Positions 11,081-23,944 are shown, counted from the first letter of the stretch. The stretch is DNA of 64,000 nt from Pilaira anomala (GCA_025716855.1 JAIXMQ010000024.1:248001-312000), one strand, 5' to 3'. The notes: generated by a model not told the origin, from the sequence alone. Made by a program: numbers and translations.

Positions 11081-11096
11081 CTTTTTCATTACACAG

Positions 11097-12274
11097 TCCG
11101 GAAAACCACGATGTAATTCGGGGAGGAAAAGGGGTTTTTTGGAGACCTAATCTCGATAATGACTTGTACAGTCAACTTCTGGAAAGTCACACGGACAATG
11201 CTTTTCATATTCCATCCACTGCGATGGAATACATTAAATTAATCTTGAGTAGTGTAAGAGTACATTTTTCATTTTTTTCATATAAGTTCTATAGCATTAA
11301 CTTTTTATACTTACTACTTTTAAAATAATTGTTTAGGACACTGTCACTAATTTTAAGAAAAACATCAGGAAGCTTCCTGATGGTGAAGAAGATTTCGTTG
11401 GGTTCTTGGAGGACGTTTGCCGGGCAAGGTAAATATTATTTTTCTTATTATTCAGAAAATAAAACTGATTAAAGGTTCGCTTATTACAAATAGTTATTAC
11501 TTGTACCAATACAAGCAGAACTTGGAAGATGGAGAAACAACCTTTAATGATGTATTGCTCTATCCCTACTTGAAAGCTGTGTGCATATCCGCAACGATCG
11601 GCGAGCCACAGTTTAAAGCAGGTGAAACCGAGTTAATTCTATGGCTCGTAAGACTATTATGACCGAGATTAATGATGAATCTGCTATTTATAAAGCGGAT
11701 GCAACTATTAGTCTCTATGATTATAAAAACTTGGAGGTCTTACTTTTAGAAACTTCCGGATATTTCGGAAATAAAGATAGTTCCAAAATTTCCTTTGATC
11801 ATCACAAAGGACTTTTTGGGGCTTTATCTATGCTAAAAGCCATAGCAGATAACTACGAATATGGGTCAATACAAACATTTAAAGATGTTAAAGTATTTTT
11901 TACCCATGCTGCAGGTATGAAAATATTATGTTATTAATTTATAGTGCTCTAATTCAACTTCAAACATAAAATGTTAAATAGGAAGGACTGTTCGCCTCTG
12001 GTCGAAGAAGTACATCCCAGAGGGGCCCTTGTATGAACTCTGGCTTGAAGAAAGTCTTGAAATCAAGATTTCTTCCTTCAAGGAAAAAGACGAACAATTA
12101 CCAGCTGTAATTAAGTTCTACTGGACGATGAAGGTAAATATATTTTTTTAGAGATATTCCATTTCAGACCAAGAAAAAATAAGAACACTAAAAAATATAT
12201 ATTTATGATTGCAGAAATTGATAGAGGAAACAGTAGAAACTATCAAAAAATTAAAGTGCAAAGGTAGTCAGTGA
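11097..12274 (+). pseudogene. Unknown fungal multi-exon gene, copy 1, single frameshift
   Basis: Exons about 11097..11253, 11337..11428, 11494..11914 (frame break inside), 11982..12133 and 12215..12274 encode WRPNLDNDLYSQLLESHTDNA, TFNDVLLYPYLKAVCISAT, NLEVLLLETSGYFG, ISFDHHKGLFGALSMLKAIAD, VKVFFTHAAG, TVRLWSKKYIPEGPLYELW and FYWTMKKLIEE. I remember similar uncharacterised proteins as an expanded family in Mucorales but know no function. Splice sites are sound. At about 11637-11641 copy 1 has one T fewer than copy 2 (TTAATTCTATGG against TTAATTTCTATGG), which shifts frame and ends translation at a TGA (about 11660). The 5' exon has no ATG where copy 2 has one. Apart from this the gene looks young. 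Confidence 0.6.
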
Positions 12275-12328
12275 GTGTTTATTTTCGTCTTTACCAAAGA
12301 CGAATTTATCCACCACTGTTACCTGCAC

Positions 12329-12907
12329 AATGCACAGTCCGGAAAACCACGATGTAATTCGGGGAGGAAAAGGGGTTTCTTGGAGACCTAATCTCGACAA
12401 TGACTTGTACAGTCAACTTCTAGAAAGTCACACGGACAATGCTTTCAATATTCCATCCACTGCGATGGAATACATCCGATCATTCTTGAGTAGTGTAAGA
12501 GTACATTTTTCATTTTTTTCACATAAGTTCTATAACATTAACTTTTTATACTTGCTACTTTTAAAATAATTGTTTAGGACACTGTCACTAATTTCAAGAA
12601 AAACATCACAGGAAGCTTCCTGATGGTGAAGAAGATTTCGTTGGGTTCTTGGAGGACGTTTTTCGGGCAAGGTAAATATTATTTTTCTTACTGTTCAGAA
12701 AATAAAACTGATTAAAGGTTCGCTTATTACAAATAATTATTACTTGTACCAATACAAGTAGTAGAACTTTGAAGATGGGGAAACAACCTTTAATGATGTA
12801 TTGCTCTGTCCCTACTTGAAAGCTGTGTGCACATCCGCAACGATCAGTGAGCCACGGTTTGAAGCAGGTGAAACTGAGTTAATTTCTATGGCTCGTAAGA
12901 CTATTAT
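12329..12907 (+). pseudogene. Tandem partial copy 2 of the same unknown gene
   Basis: Direct repeat of 11093-11650 with about 95 percent identity including introns. It starts with ATG at about 12330 (MHSPENHDVIRGGKG), has a 2-nt insertion in the second exon (AACATCACAGGAAG against AACATCAGGAAG), two in-frame TAG codons in the third (AAGTAGTAGAAC), and ends abruptly at 12907 after ACTATTAT, where homology with copy 1 stops. Clearly non-functional. Lesions differ from those of copy 1. Confidence 0.75.
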
Positions 12908-13939
12908 ATTAAAAAAAAGGAACAAAATAAGGATATTTTTATAATCTTTCAAAACACGACGAGAATCACTTTGTCGCTGCTCAACATTCAATCATTGCTA
13001 TACCTCTGAAGATATCAGATACGTCTTTTTTAAAATCCTTATTGACTTTTCTTTTTAATTTTAAAGTAATATATATTTTCTAATTGGTGTCCAAAATGTA
13101 TAAAAGTTATTAATTAATCGTTTATCAAAAATAGAGCTTCTACACCTCTCTCTCTCTCATAAAACTGCAAGAAAAGGTAATGCAACATGAACTTAGTCAT
13201 GACTTGGATGATGTTTGGATTGTCGAAAAACAGGACAATCAACCAGACGTAATGAAGGTCAGCAAACACGAAGCATAGCGTAGGGGCTTTGCTATACCGT
13301 AATGTACATAGTAGCAGTTTAAAATAGGCTCGTCTACATAAAAAGGAGAAGCGAGGCTTTAAATTAAATTAAAAAAGACATATTCAATTCAATAAATATG
13401 AATGTAGACAACATTATATCAAGAAGCTTTATATACATATATAAAGACCCTTATTAAGTTTATATTTTATTACAATCTTTAAAGTTACTTTGGGATATGA
13501 AAATAATGTTCAGTATAAAGGGTATCATTTCCATGTTAAAATAGGTAGAAAGAATACAAGCCGTCCTGATGTCTTCTCAAGAAAACCCCGTCAATAGTAA
13601 CTTTCCTTCCCGGTTATCGCCAAGGAATAATCAAGATACTGTATAGCACTACTTTAATGGTAATTTTCATATTCGCTCCAAAACTAATTCGATTATTTCA
13701 AATTCTGTTCCAAAAATAGTAAGAACGTTCAACAGCAGTGTGACTATTTTATAATTCACTAATAGGTACCTAAAAAAAAAAAATCGGCAGGGATCTTCTT
13801 TTATTTACAGTTGTCAATTTTATGTAGTAGTAAAAGGAATAAAATATAGTTTTCATTGTGTGTGTGTGTAACAAAAGGAAGGTTTTTATTGTAATAATAT
13901 TAGTTCTCTTGTTTCACAGTGAGAGCGGGCATAAAATGA
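12908..13939. other. Intergenic, no gene recognised
   Basis: About 1 kb between the truncated copy and the phosphatase gene. A short open stretch at 13170-13258 (HELSHDLDDVWIVEKQDNQP) is flanked by splice-like sites but has no partner exons. CT-rich and TG microsatellites occur at 13145-13160 and 13857-13869. Nothing else is supported. Confidence 0.45.
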
Positions 13940-16202
13940 TTAATTACTTTTAGTGGTGTTGTTTTCTTTTAAAATCTGATGATAATGTTCTAGTTCATCA
14001 TTATAGACTAATTTATCTTGTTCTGTTAAATCAGTTAAATGAAATGAAGGATCATGTCTAAATAAAAAAAAAAATTAAATAAATGGAATTTTTTTTTTTT
14101 TTTTTTTTCAAGATTTGTACAACTTACGAATTTAATTGTCTTGTCATTTCTGTTAAATTCAAGTCAAGTGCTTTTGTAATGAATTCACCAATTTGAGTAT
14201 TCTCATGAGATCCGATCAAGTATTCCGAACCTTTTCCATAAGCGTATAAGTTCACATCCACACCACTATGACCATGAGTAGCCCACTATAAATAATAAAA
14301 AAAAAAATTTAGAAATCAAATAAAAGAAATGAATCCATCGATTTTTTTTTTGTACCCCTAATTGAGCTCTAAAAGACACCATATTAGCTAAATATTGATC
14401 TAGAGATTTTTGAGAAAGATCTTTCTGTAACAAGTGATTGATTTCTTCTTCGGTTGGATCCAATAAACCTAGATTTTGATTCAAGATATCGTTGACAATG
14501 AAATCGCGAGTCAAGAAGGGAGTTGTGGTATTTAGGATCTTTTTTGCTAAATTGACCGTTGAACTCTTTACGTTTGTCAAGACGTCAGGGTACCAAAGGT
14601 ATTCAGGGTACCCCTCCGATACTTGTCTTGCTAAGGATAAACCCCCTGTTTCATGATCGCTTGTAGAGATCATGATTGTATCCGGATGTTCGTCTACATA
14701 CTTTGTAACTAATTCAATGGTATTTTGATATTCAAGAATTTCATGCACGTGCGTTGCAGCATCATTCCTAAGTTGATATATATGACTTTAGTTTTTTTTT
14801 TTTTCGTTTTTTTTTTTTTTTTCGTTCTATTTACGAATGGGCGGCCATATCAATTCGACTTCCTTCAATCATTAAAAAGAAGCCCTTTTCAGTATCTTTT
14901 GTTGCGTCGAAAAGAATATCAAGTGCCTTTTTAGACATTTCAGATAAACTTGGTTCTTGTTTAGCATCTCTATCTATTTCATAGGCCATATGCTAAAAAA
15001 AAAAAAAAATTAAAAACGAATTTAATTATATAATACATAATTGCAGAAAAAATAGATATACTTTACATCGGCTGAGAATAAACTCATGACAGGTAATACA
15101 GTTTTATCCGTTGCCATGGCATCAAATGTATCCCTATTATTATAAATGGTGGTAGTCCAATTATATTTTTTGATGGCTTCATCAAATAGATTTCTATCAT
15201 CGAATCTACAACCGCCTTTTATTGATTTGGGTAAAAATTGACAATAACCACCACCAAACATCAGATCGACACTTCTACCTAATGGATTATCGCCTATTTG
15301 TTGTGAAGCAATCTTGATCTCGTTATTTCGATCGTCTACGTGCGCTGAAAAGGAAGCGGGTGTAGCATGTGTGATTCGAGAGGTTGCGACTAATCCAGTG
15401 AACATACCTTGCATATGTTTTGCAGATTCTAGAACAGTACCACATGGTAACTTTTTAGGGTCGACTAAAAAAAAAAAAGAAAGAAATTAATATAAGAATT
15501 TTTTTTTTTTTTTCGCTTAAAAAAAACAACTAACCTCCAATGGCACCGTTATACGTTTTCATGTTACAACTAAAGGCAGTAGCGCCAGCAGCACTATCGG
15601 TAACTAAAGTTGAAGAACTTCTTGTTCTGGATTGTCCGACATGAATCGTATCCAAAGGCATTTGATAATCGTAAGGTTTCTTATTGGTATATTGATAATA
15701 GGTTCTTGCGAAGGCAACGGAAGCAGGTCCAAGACCATCGCTGATCATCATGATTACATTTTTCGGTTTGGGTGGAGCTATATTGGTAGTAAATCGAGTG
15801 GATTGTTCTTTTCCGTTATTTACTATGTGTGTGTGTGTGTGAGTATGTTAAATTTTCAACCATGTTTTTTAAAAATTCTACAAACATTGATTAAAAAACC
15901 AAGGATTACTATTCGTTTGATTATCGGATACTAATTTATTTGAACTTTTCATACGACTTAGCATCGCTATAGTAATGATTGAAATGACAGTGAGAGTACA
16001 ACCACTTATAATCCATGTACGATATCGAGACTATGTTTTTTTGTTTTTTTTTTTTTTTTAATATTCTACATAATCAAAATAAACATAATTAAAAACTTAC
16101 AGTACAAGAAGGTCTTTTTTCAGTTGGAATCCAATTATTATCTATTTCTTCTTCTTCTTCTTCTTCTGAAGACCTTTGCTGGTTTAAAAGTGGTTCACTC
16201 AT
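13940..16202 (-). CDS. PHO8-like membrane-anchored alkaline phosphatase
   Basis: Eight exons: complement(join(13940..14057, 14128..14285, 14356..14767, 14835..14992, 15067..15464, 15535..15822, 15910..16030, 16101..16202)), 584 residues. The N-terminus is cytosolic and acidic (MSEPLLNQQRSSEEEEEEEI), followed by one membrane helix (WIISGCTLTVISIITIAML), the type II topology of vacuolar Pho8. The catalytic domain has MMISDGLG (first metal-binding Asp), TLVTDSAAGATAFSC with the nucleophile serine, MIEGSRIDMAAH, MISTSDHETGGLS and WATHGHSGVDV, all metal ligands of the family. It removes phosphate from monoesters with two Zn and one Mg. The GAA repeat in exon 1 encodes the Glu run. In yeasts the enzyme is induced on phosphate starvation; a PHO80-like cyclin lies 4 kb away, which may be coincidence. 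Confidence 0.93.
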
Positions 16203-17309
16203 ATTATTTATTTTTTTTAAAAAAAAAAAAAAAGTTAAAAAGGGGGGAGAAAGGAAAAAGAAAGAAATAGAGAAGGGAAAAAAAAAATAAAATCTAAATG
16301 AATAAGCGGAGATCTAATAGGCTGTTTGTGTTCTGGTTGCAGTGGAGGATCCCCTAGCTCTTTCGTCGATCTTTTTTTTTTTTTTTTTTTTTTTTTAAAT
16401 GCTTAAAACTTTTTGGAGGTTAAATACGTCATTATAATTTTTTTTTTTTTTTACACAAGATATGTAAAATAAAAAAAGCCGTCTCTTTATAATTATGGAG
16501 AAAGTATTATTTTCCTTTTAACAACAACAATCGTCGGCATATATTAAAAAAGAGATGTTACTCCCTATTTATCACTAAAGAAGCTGCGCGTAACAGAGTG
16601 TATAAAAAAAAAAAGCAGAATTTATAAAGTATTTTTGTACAACCTTTTTTACAACTATTATAAACATTTCAGTTTTTGTTTGTTTTATTAAAGTCACTCA
16701 CAACACACATGTATGTACACTTTTTTTCTATTTAACGCGCGCACAATATTAGACTGCGGAATAAAAAAAAAAAAACTAGTTTATTTTTCTAGTAGTAGTA
16801 AGCAGTAGTATTACTTTTAATTTAACTTGTTTGTGTGTGAGTGTATTATATTATAATAGGCTCAAAATTTGAGTAAATAAAAAAAGAAAAAGGACCCCTT
16901 TTTTTTTTCTCTCTTGTTGTGTGACACGGGAAAGCGTAATTGTTATTTGTTTCTTCGTTGAAAATAAATAAAATTGTCCAGACTAAAAGACTGCTTTGAT
17001 CAATCTCTTCTTTTGGTCTTGCTCCGAAACTTATATTTTTATTGGTTGATGATTATTTTAGGGATTTGTTTGTGTTGTGTGAAATGGGGGGAGGGGGGAC
17101 TCAAGGCTTTTTTGAATGTCTCTAAAAATCAAACAAACGGAGAAAAAAAGAGGGAGTTTTTTTTTTTTTTTTTTTTGGGGGGTGAGAACAAAAGTCTCTC
17201 TGCCTATAAGCATTTAAGATGGTAAGTTTATCATCGGCACAAAAAAAAAAAATTTTTTTTTGTCAATTATTATATAAAAAGGTCATCCCTCACCCACTCT
17301 CTTTCTCTC

Positions 17310-17340
<31 letters not shown>

Positions 17341-17363
17341 AATTTTTATTATTATTAATTGAA
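16203..17363. other. Intergenic region with long T/A tracts
   Basis: Divergent upstream region of the phosphatase and the small gene at 17364. It contains many poly-T and poly-A runs (16373-16396, 17159-17176, 17319-17340) and AT-rich DNA, as in fungal promoters. Open frames here are driven by low-complexity sequence. No gene is called. Confidence 0.5.
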
Positions 17364-17877
17364 ATGAATTATCAATTTGGCAGTGAGTTATATTAGGAAC
17401 AATAATACATATTTTCTTATTTTGGCATTAAATTTTTTTTTTTTTTTCCTCAATTCATTAGTTAAGCAGCAACAACAACAACAACAACAACAACCCGTCG
17501 TCTCATCAAGTAATAAGCGTAGATTAGAAGAGGATGAAGAGGTAAACAGTCAAAAAAAAAAAATAATAATAATAAAGCATGAATTATTGAAACTTAAAAA
17601 GATGATGATTATTTAGCCTATTGTAACAAAACGTTATTTTGACCTGCATACACAATTCTCACCAAATCAACCTATGCCAGAAAAGGATTTACCTGCCATC
17701 ACGTATGCTTCTCCTGATTATCGACCACCACCACCACCATCGAATCATACGCCTCTTTGGTTACAACCAATGCAACCTACTTCGCCCATGACGGAAGATG
17801 ATTCTGAAGATGAATCTCAAGGTGGTAAACCTTCTGTTGACTATTGGGGTGATATGGTCATTGATCAATGGCAGTAA
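17364..17877 (+). CDS. Small glutamine- and proline-rich protein, unknown
   Basis: Three exons: 17364..17382, 17462..17541, 17617..17877; 119 residues. The start MNYQFG is followed by a GTGAGT donor; the second exon encodes a polyglutamine run (CAA repeats) and SNKRRLEEDEE, a possible basic nuclear signal; the third encodes VTKRYFDLHTQFSPNQP, a YRPPPPPSNH proline stretch, an acidic DDSEDES and the end DYWGDMVIDQWQ. Coding phase is consistent across the two introns. I do not recognise the family. The short, disordered sequence suggests a nuclear or adaptor peptide, but that is only a guess. Confidence 0.6.
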
Positions 17878-18092
17878 TTTATTTAAACTTTTTTTTTTCA
17901 TGTACATATTATTCTTTTTTTTTTTTTTATTGTCACTCCCTTTTTATTGTGAAAGTGCCTTTTTTCGGGGTTTGAAATTATTTTTTTGAACACATTTTTT
18001 TCTCTCTCTCTTTTTTTCTCTCTTTTTTTTTTCTCTCTTTTTCTTTCTCTCTTTCTTTCTTTCTTTTTATATTTTATTTACATTAAAAAAAA

Positions 18093-18533
18093 ATGATAAA
18101 GTCTTTTCTACTACTACTGCTACAGTTATTCGTATTTTATTTTTTTATTCAATCCAGTCGAGCAAGAATTATTGGATTTGAAGATAATGAAATTCAATAT
18201 TTTGGTCGTTGGCAAAAGACTTTAGAGGATATACAAAGTGTTTCATCAGGGGCTTATTTAAAGACGACGATAGTATTAGATGAACAACCACGTCAAGTGA
18301 CATTAAAATTAAGCAAGACAGCCATTATCTATACCCAAATTGATAAACAAGTCATTAATAAAATGGAAGCGATTGATAAAGGTGTTTATCCTATTGAGTT
18401 AGTTATTCATTTACCTACTGCCACAAGTACAAGAACGATGATTACTATCATGTCTGATATTAGTTCAACCATTTGTCTTCAATCCATTGAAATTAGTGAT
18501 GAACCTAATACTTTATCTTTCACTACAACACAA

Positions 18534-18597
<64 letters not shown>

Positions 18598-19903
18598 TGA
18601 TTGAATTTGTGGGTCATGATTTAACCCTTGGATTGGGTACTTCGAATTCTATTATGACCAGTTTTCCTTGGGTCGTATCTAGTTTATTAAATACTGAAAG
18701 ATCACAAATTGCTTTTCCTGGTGCATGGCTCATGGACCATGAAGAATCGATTGGCATGGAAACTCAATACTTTAAAGGCACTAGCTTTTATTCACCTAGT
18801 ATTGTAGTTGTCTTATTAGGTGAATATGATCAATATCCAAATGCTTATACATTACGTCTATCCAACTTTTTATCTCGTATTAGAAATCATTTTCCAAATA
18901 CCATTATATTTGTATTATCAGAACCATTAGGTGTATTATTTCAAGAATCTCAAACAGCTGTGAGTCTTTTAAATGATGTACAAAGTGATCAAAATATTCA
19001 TTTTATTGATACTACTGGTTGGATACAATATGGTCATACTGCATACATTGATCCTGTAAATAATTATATATACATATATATATATATGTTTTATACATGT
19101 CGTTACGTTATCATAACAATTTTATTTATTTGTTTATTATTATTTTTTTTTATATATATCTATAATAGTTGCATCTTAATGATATAGGTCAAGATAAATT
19201 CGCACGTAAACTTGCTCCTCTTTTGAAGGCCAAACTTTCCAGTCTTCCATTTCCGGGACCTCAGCCGAACCCTAACCTACCTTTTCATTGGCAAACGATG
19301 GATATAGGACAAGAAGGGAATGTAGGATTAGTAGGATCGGTCTCATTCGATTCAGCCAAGACGTTTACACTTTGGGGATCAGGTAAAGGATTTAGTGAGC
19401 AAGATAGTTTTCGATTTGTGTATCAAGCGCTCTCTGGTAATGGTACGATTCAAGTGACGATTGAATCGCATAGTGCGTTTGCTTCGTGCGCTAAAGCAGG
19501 TATTATGATGCGAGAGCATTTAGCGCATGGATCTCCTCATATCATGTTGGGGGTGTCACCTCAAGATGGATTATTTATTCATCGACGTCAACTTAATTTG
19601 GATGCGACACAGATCATGAAGAAAAAGCGATTATCACCTCCTTATCGTTTACGCCTTTTGAGACAAGGCAATACGAAATTCATGGCACAGATTGCTTCCG
19701 TCACTGAAGAAGAGGATTGGGAAACGTTTAGTGAGATTGAGAATCAAACAGCCATGGCACGAGATATTTATGTGGGTTTGGCCGTTACTAGTTGTGATCC
19801 AACTGTGGTTTCTGTTGCTAAATTTGCTGATGTAACCCTGACGGGTGGTGTGGGTGGTGGTGGTTTTTATTATCAACAAGATGCTCTTGTTATTCAGCAA
19901 TAA
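18093..19903 (+). CDS. Secreted SGNH/GDSL hydrolase with C-terminal DUF1349-like domain
   Basis: Two exons, 18093..19055 and 19169..19903, 565 residues. The N-terminus is a signal peptide (MIKSFLLLLLQLFVFYFFIQ, ending SRA). The first part has the beta-domain start FGRWQ typical of CE2-type carbohydrate esterases, then FVGHDLTLGLGTSN and FPGAWLMDHE, and across the splice DPLHLNDIGQDKFARKL, where the conserved Asp-His of SGNH hydrolases sits (DP-LH). The usual block I Ser is not plain: GDS/GSS reads GHDLT, so catalysis is uncertain. After residue about 345 comes DIGQEGNVGLVGSVSF, FRFVYQALSGNGTIQV and AKAGIMMREHLAHGS, a concanavalin-like domain commonly found in bacterial secreted enzymes. A CAG tract (18535-18595) encodes about 20 glutamines inside the first domain. 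Confidence 0.75.
18535..18597 (+). repeat. CAG/CAA trinucleotide repeat coding polyglutamine
   Basis: About twenty glutamine codons, mainly CAG alternating with CAA at the start (ACAACAGCAACAGC...). Within the SGNH hydrolase gene; length probably varies between strains. Confidence 0.9.
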
Positions 19904-20332
19904 TAAAAATATTATATATAATAATATATATAATATGGATACTTTATATCTTCTTCTTTTTTTTTTCCCTCCCCTTTTCTTTAAAATAAATAAAATAAAA
20001 AAAAAAAAGGGGGTTTCTTATTATTATTACTTTAAAACGTTTCACATAGAAATACCTCCTTCTTCTCTCTCTATTATTTACATCACTCCAACAGATCCGG
20101 GGACCTTTTTTATTCACGTTTATTATTGGTCAAGGAATCATAACATGCTGTCTAAAGAGAGAAAAAAAAAAAAAATGGCACATTCGCATCACTTGACTCT
20201 ATTACGCGGGTACACAAAAAAGATCTCTCTCTCTCTCTTCTTAATTACAGGCTTTAGGAGGCTCTCTTCCTAAATACAGGCTTCAGGCTCTCTTCCTAAA
20301 TACAGGCTTTAGGCTCTCTTAAAACATCAAAA

Positions 20333-20363
<31 letters not shown>

Positions 20364-20450
20364 CCATTTTTATTGTTATATTATTTTTGGGAAATACTTT
20401 TCCCTCGGATATGTTAACCGATGGAAAAAAAAATTATTTAGCACCAAAAT
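19904..20450. other. Convergent intergenic region with a 27-bp tandem repeat
   Basis: Between the convergent hydrolase and cyclin genes. At 20233-20320 a unit of about 27 bp (CTCTCTTCCTAAATACAGG followed by CTTTAGG) occurs three times with small changes. A 24-A tract lies at 20338-20362. No coding sequence. Confidence 0.7.
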
Positions 20451-21553
20451 TCAGAATTCAGATTCGTCACCACCTTCATCTCCAGAAGTATATTGAAATT
20501 CTTCTTCTTCTTCATCATCGTCGTCGTCTTGGAAACCTTGAGCCCAATGAACGAGGTTTAATGTATCAGATAGTGAAAGATCATAGTTTAAAAAGTTTAA
20601 GAATTCAAGTTCCATGCGTAGTATTTGATAATGACGTTCTTGACGGACAGCAGCAGGTTGTGTTGATGGAGAAGGTGTTGTATTATTTGTAGTAGTAGTA
20701 GTAGTAGTAGGAGTAGTAGTTTTTTTAGGAGATTGAAAATAATGATAATTAAGTGGGTCAGAATCCGAGTAGTATGCTTTAGGTGATGTAGGAGGAGAAG
20801 GTAATTGTTCGGTATGGATCGGTGGTAGGGTATATGTCTTTTGTTGTTGTATTGTAGATCGTTCAGCTGAAGTAGGTGTCAGATGATGAGGGGGTAAAGA
20901 AGTGGTGGTGGTGGTGGTTTCACGGGTATCAATCATCGACTTTAAATTGACATGCATAAACTTGGCAGCCATCATATAAGCCACCATGATCAATCGATGT
21001 CCACAGCCCGGTGTACCTTTAATGTTGGTATACCTCAGCTTTAATCGTTCAATATAACCAATGGCGATTAATAAAGTAATGGAAGGTGAGACAGAATGAG
21101 TAGGAATGTTGTTACGACAAAATTGTTTTAGTGCTTCATCAAATGGTTTTTCAGGGCAAAGTAAAGTTGTATCGAGTAAATTCGTCATTAATTTAGCAAG
21201 TGCTATTACTTCATTTTCATTTGGGGTTTTTTCCCAAGCTTTAGCTACAAAACTAGCAAGTTGCACTAAAAAAAAAAAAAAAGTTTGATGGATTAGGAAA
21301 TTTTTTTTTTTTTTTTTTATTCAAAAGATGGATAAAGGCCAAACTTACAGATACATTTATTGCTTAGTCTACGTCTACCGTTCATTTGAATGGCTTGTAA
21401 TAATAAACAGGCTTGACCGTAATTTGCGTTATAAGCAGCGTTCAGTCGATTGTCTCTATCGACGACGACCGTATTTTTAACTGATGAAGTATAAGGTTGG
21501 AAAGTATCAATTCTTCCATTAGGTCGATTGTGCAAGTTGATCTTTGCTTTCAT
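20451..21553 (-). CDS. PHO80-type cyclin
   Basis: Two exons: complement(join(20451..21265, 21349..21553)), 339 residues. Exon 1 starts MKAKINLHNRPNGRIDTF; splicing joins NKCI to LQLASFVAKAWEK. The cyclin box runs through PFDEALKQFCRNNIPTHSVS, SITLLIAIGYIERL and HRLIMVAYMMAAKFMH, the pattern of Pho80/Pcl cyclins (IPT.S...L..A..YI.R). A disordered Thr/Pro/Ser insert (about 60-80 residues, including a TAG-repeat-coded Thr run) interrupts the box before the last helices MELEFLNFLNYDLSLSD. The C-terminus is acidic (DDDDDEEEEEF). Such cyclins partner a Pho85-like CDK to sense phosphate or nutrient state. The large insert is common in filamentous fungal Pho80 proteins. Confidence 0.85.
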
Positions 21554-23944
21554 ATAATTTAGTGATTTGTGTATATCAAAAAGAAAAAAGGAAAAAAAAA
21601 AAAGGTGCAAAAAAAAAAAAAAAATGACTTTTTATATAAATTAAAAAAAAAAAAAAAATAGCTTAAATAAACACCCGTTTTGCATGAATAATACCTTAAA
21701 CTGCTCCCCCTTTTTTCTTTTTAAAAGCCTTTATCGGTAAAAATAATGAACCGCTTTTTCTTTTTTTTTAATCCGCTCTCTCTTTGTAATTTAAAATTAC
21801 TTTGTAAGGAAACGGGCCGATTTAACAGCCCATGATTATTACTTTTTAACCAATCAAAAAAAAAAAAAAAAAAAAACTCCCAATTTGTTTTTATTAAGTT
21901 TTCTTTTATCGACCCACTTCAAAAAAATAAAAAAAAAGCTCGCCACTACTTGCATTATACAAAATTATATATGACATATAAAATGTCCAACTTTTTTTAA
22001 AAAAAAAAAAATATGTGTGTGTGACTCAGATCAAGAAAAATATTTTTTTATTGTTTTACTGAGCTGATAAGCTATTGAAAGAGGAGGAATGATATTATTA
22101 TAACCGAAAATTAATCAGGAGGAGGATGAGTGTGTGTGTGTGTGTGTGTGTGTGTGCTTATATTATCCATTACTGGATAATGTATTTATTTTATATGGAT
22201 TACAAATTCAATACATTTGTAATATATTTAATAGCCAGCCTTTCTCACTTGAAATTTTAAATCGTAAATTATTAACAACACTCTGTTGAGTAATAAAGTA
22301 ATAATAAATACTTTTTGGAAACTATGGAAACTCGATTTTTTTTTTTTTTTTTTTTTCCCTTCTTTTGCGTCTATTTTTCTAATCTATTTTGGATCCCGGT
22401 AAGACAAATCATTTGTTGGTCAAAATGCAATCTCATGTGTGAAGTGATTCTTTTACGTGACACTTTTTGTGATGGAGATATCACATTATATATATATTTT
22501 AAAAAAAAAAAATTATCTTGCCATCAAACAAAATGAATATGATATATACAATGAACGTAATTTTTTGTCTTTAAAAAATTACATTATATAACAAAAAAAT
22601 AACAATGTTTTTTTTTATACACTACCCAAAAAGTGTATACTTTTTTTGTTATCAGGATAATGATTGATGCAATTTAAAGTTTTTTTTTTTTCGGTAAAAA
22701 GTTATAATTTTAGTAAAAAGTTAATTTAGTAAAAAAAAAAAAAAAAAAAAAAAAAACGCATCGCCAAGAAGGCTCAGAAAAAAAAAATTGGCCGCATTAT
22801 CACTATATTACATTTTTGAGCTTGAGTCAAGAAGATCATTCGCATAAATCAATTTACCCATCAACCGACGTATTTAGAGAAGGCTCGAGCGGGAGGAGCC
22901 CCATGGATATTATTGAAAAAAGTAATTAAATATCTGACAGTTATTATCCTAAACTTGACGCAATACTTTTTTTTTTCCCCCACTTGCAAGGAGAGAAAGT
23001 ATATTGAGCTATGTAAGCATATTATATAGCATTTGTTGGATCTTCTTTTCAGAAAAGTATATTAGCAAGTAGTAATATTAGCCATCTTTTTTTTTTTTTT
23101 TTTTTTTTTAAGTTAGCAACTTTTTCTTTTTACGAAAATGGGCTTAAAATATTTTTTTTAGTTTTTTCAATGGTTAAAAAAAAAGGGGGGGAGGGGGGTA
23201 TGTATGAAGACATAAAAAAAAAAAAAACCTACTTGGGTCCACTCATTTGTTGTTTCACCAAGACCTTTTATCTTTCAGTCAAAAAAAAATATAATCGAGT
23301 TTATAGTACAAGCCTTTTAGATTCTTTAAACGTCATAATCTTCTAAATGTTTCAATCAAAAGGGTGGCTTGAATAAAAGAATCGAGCTATAATAAAAATG
23401 AACCTTGTAACACCTCTCTCGGATAAATTAAACTAAACTACACTGAGTCCTTCAAAAAAAAAAAAAACTGTTATTAGTAGAATGAGTTGACATTATTCCT
23501 CCTTTGAGCTCCTTGATTTTGTGATGAGTATATTACCAAGGTTTTTTTTTTTTTTTTCAGGAATTGTTATTCTTTTGTTGTGGTTCAATGCATGATTTTA
23601 CTTTGTGAACGTTACCTCTCATCACGGTACCTATTTTTTTTTTTTTCCAAAAAGTGATTTGATGGGAAGATATTTTTTTTTTTATTGTAGTTATATTTCC
23701 CGAATAGTTAGCAAAAAAAAAAAAAAAAGAAAAAAAAACTACTCACACTAAATCTTTTTGTATTATTAGCTCAAACTGTATTTTTGCCTTTTCCGTTGAT
23801 CCCTTTTTTTTTTAATGGGCCTTACTACGTACTAAGTTCGTTCGGGTAAATTATACATATTAGAATGTTCAGGCTCTGACATACGTATATCATATAGAGT
23901 TGTATTGTTACTTTATTAAGTAAAGTTTATTTCCCTGATGATAC

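Noticed and set aside
20233..20320. Possible CRISPR-like array
   Set aside because: Three contiguous units without spacers in a eukaryotic intergenic region; ordinary tandem repeat.
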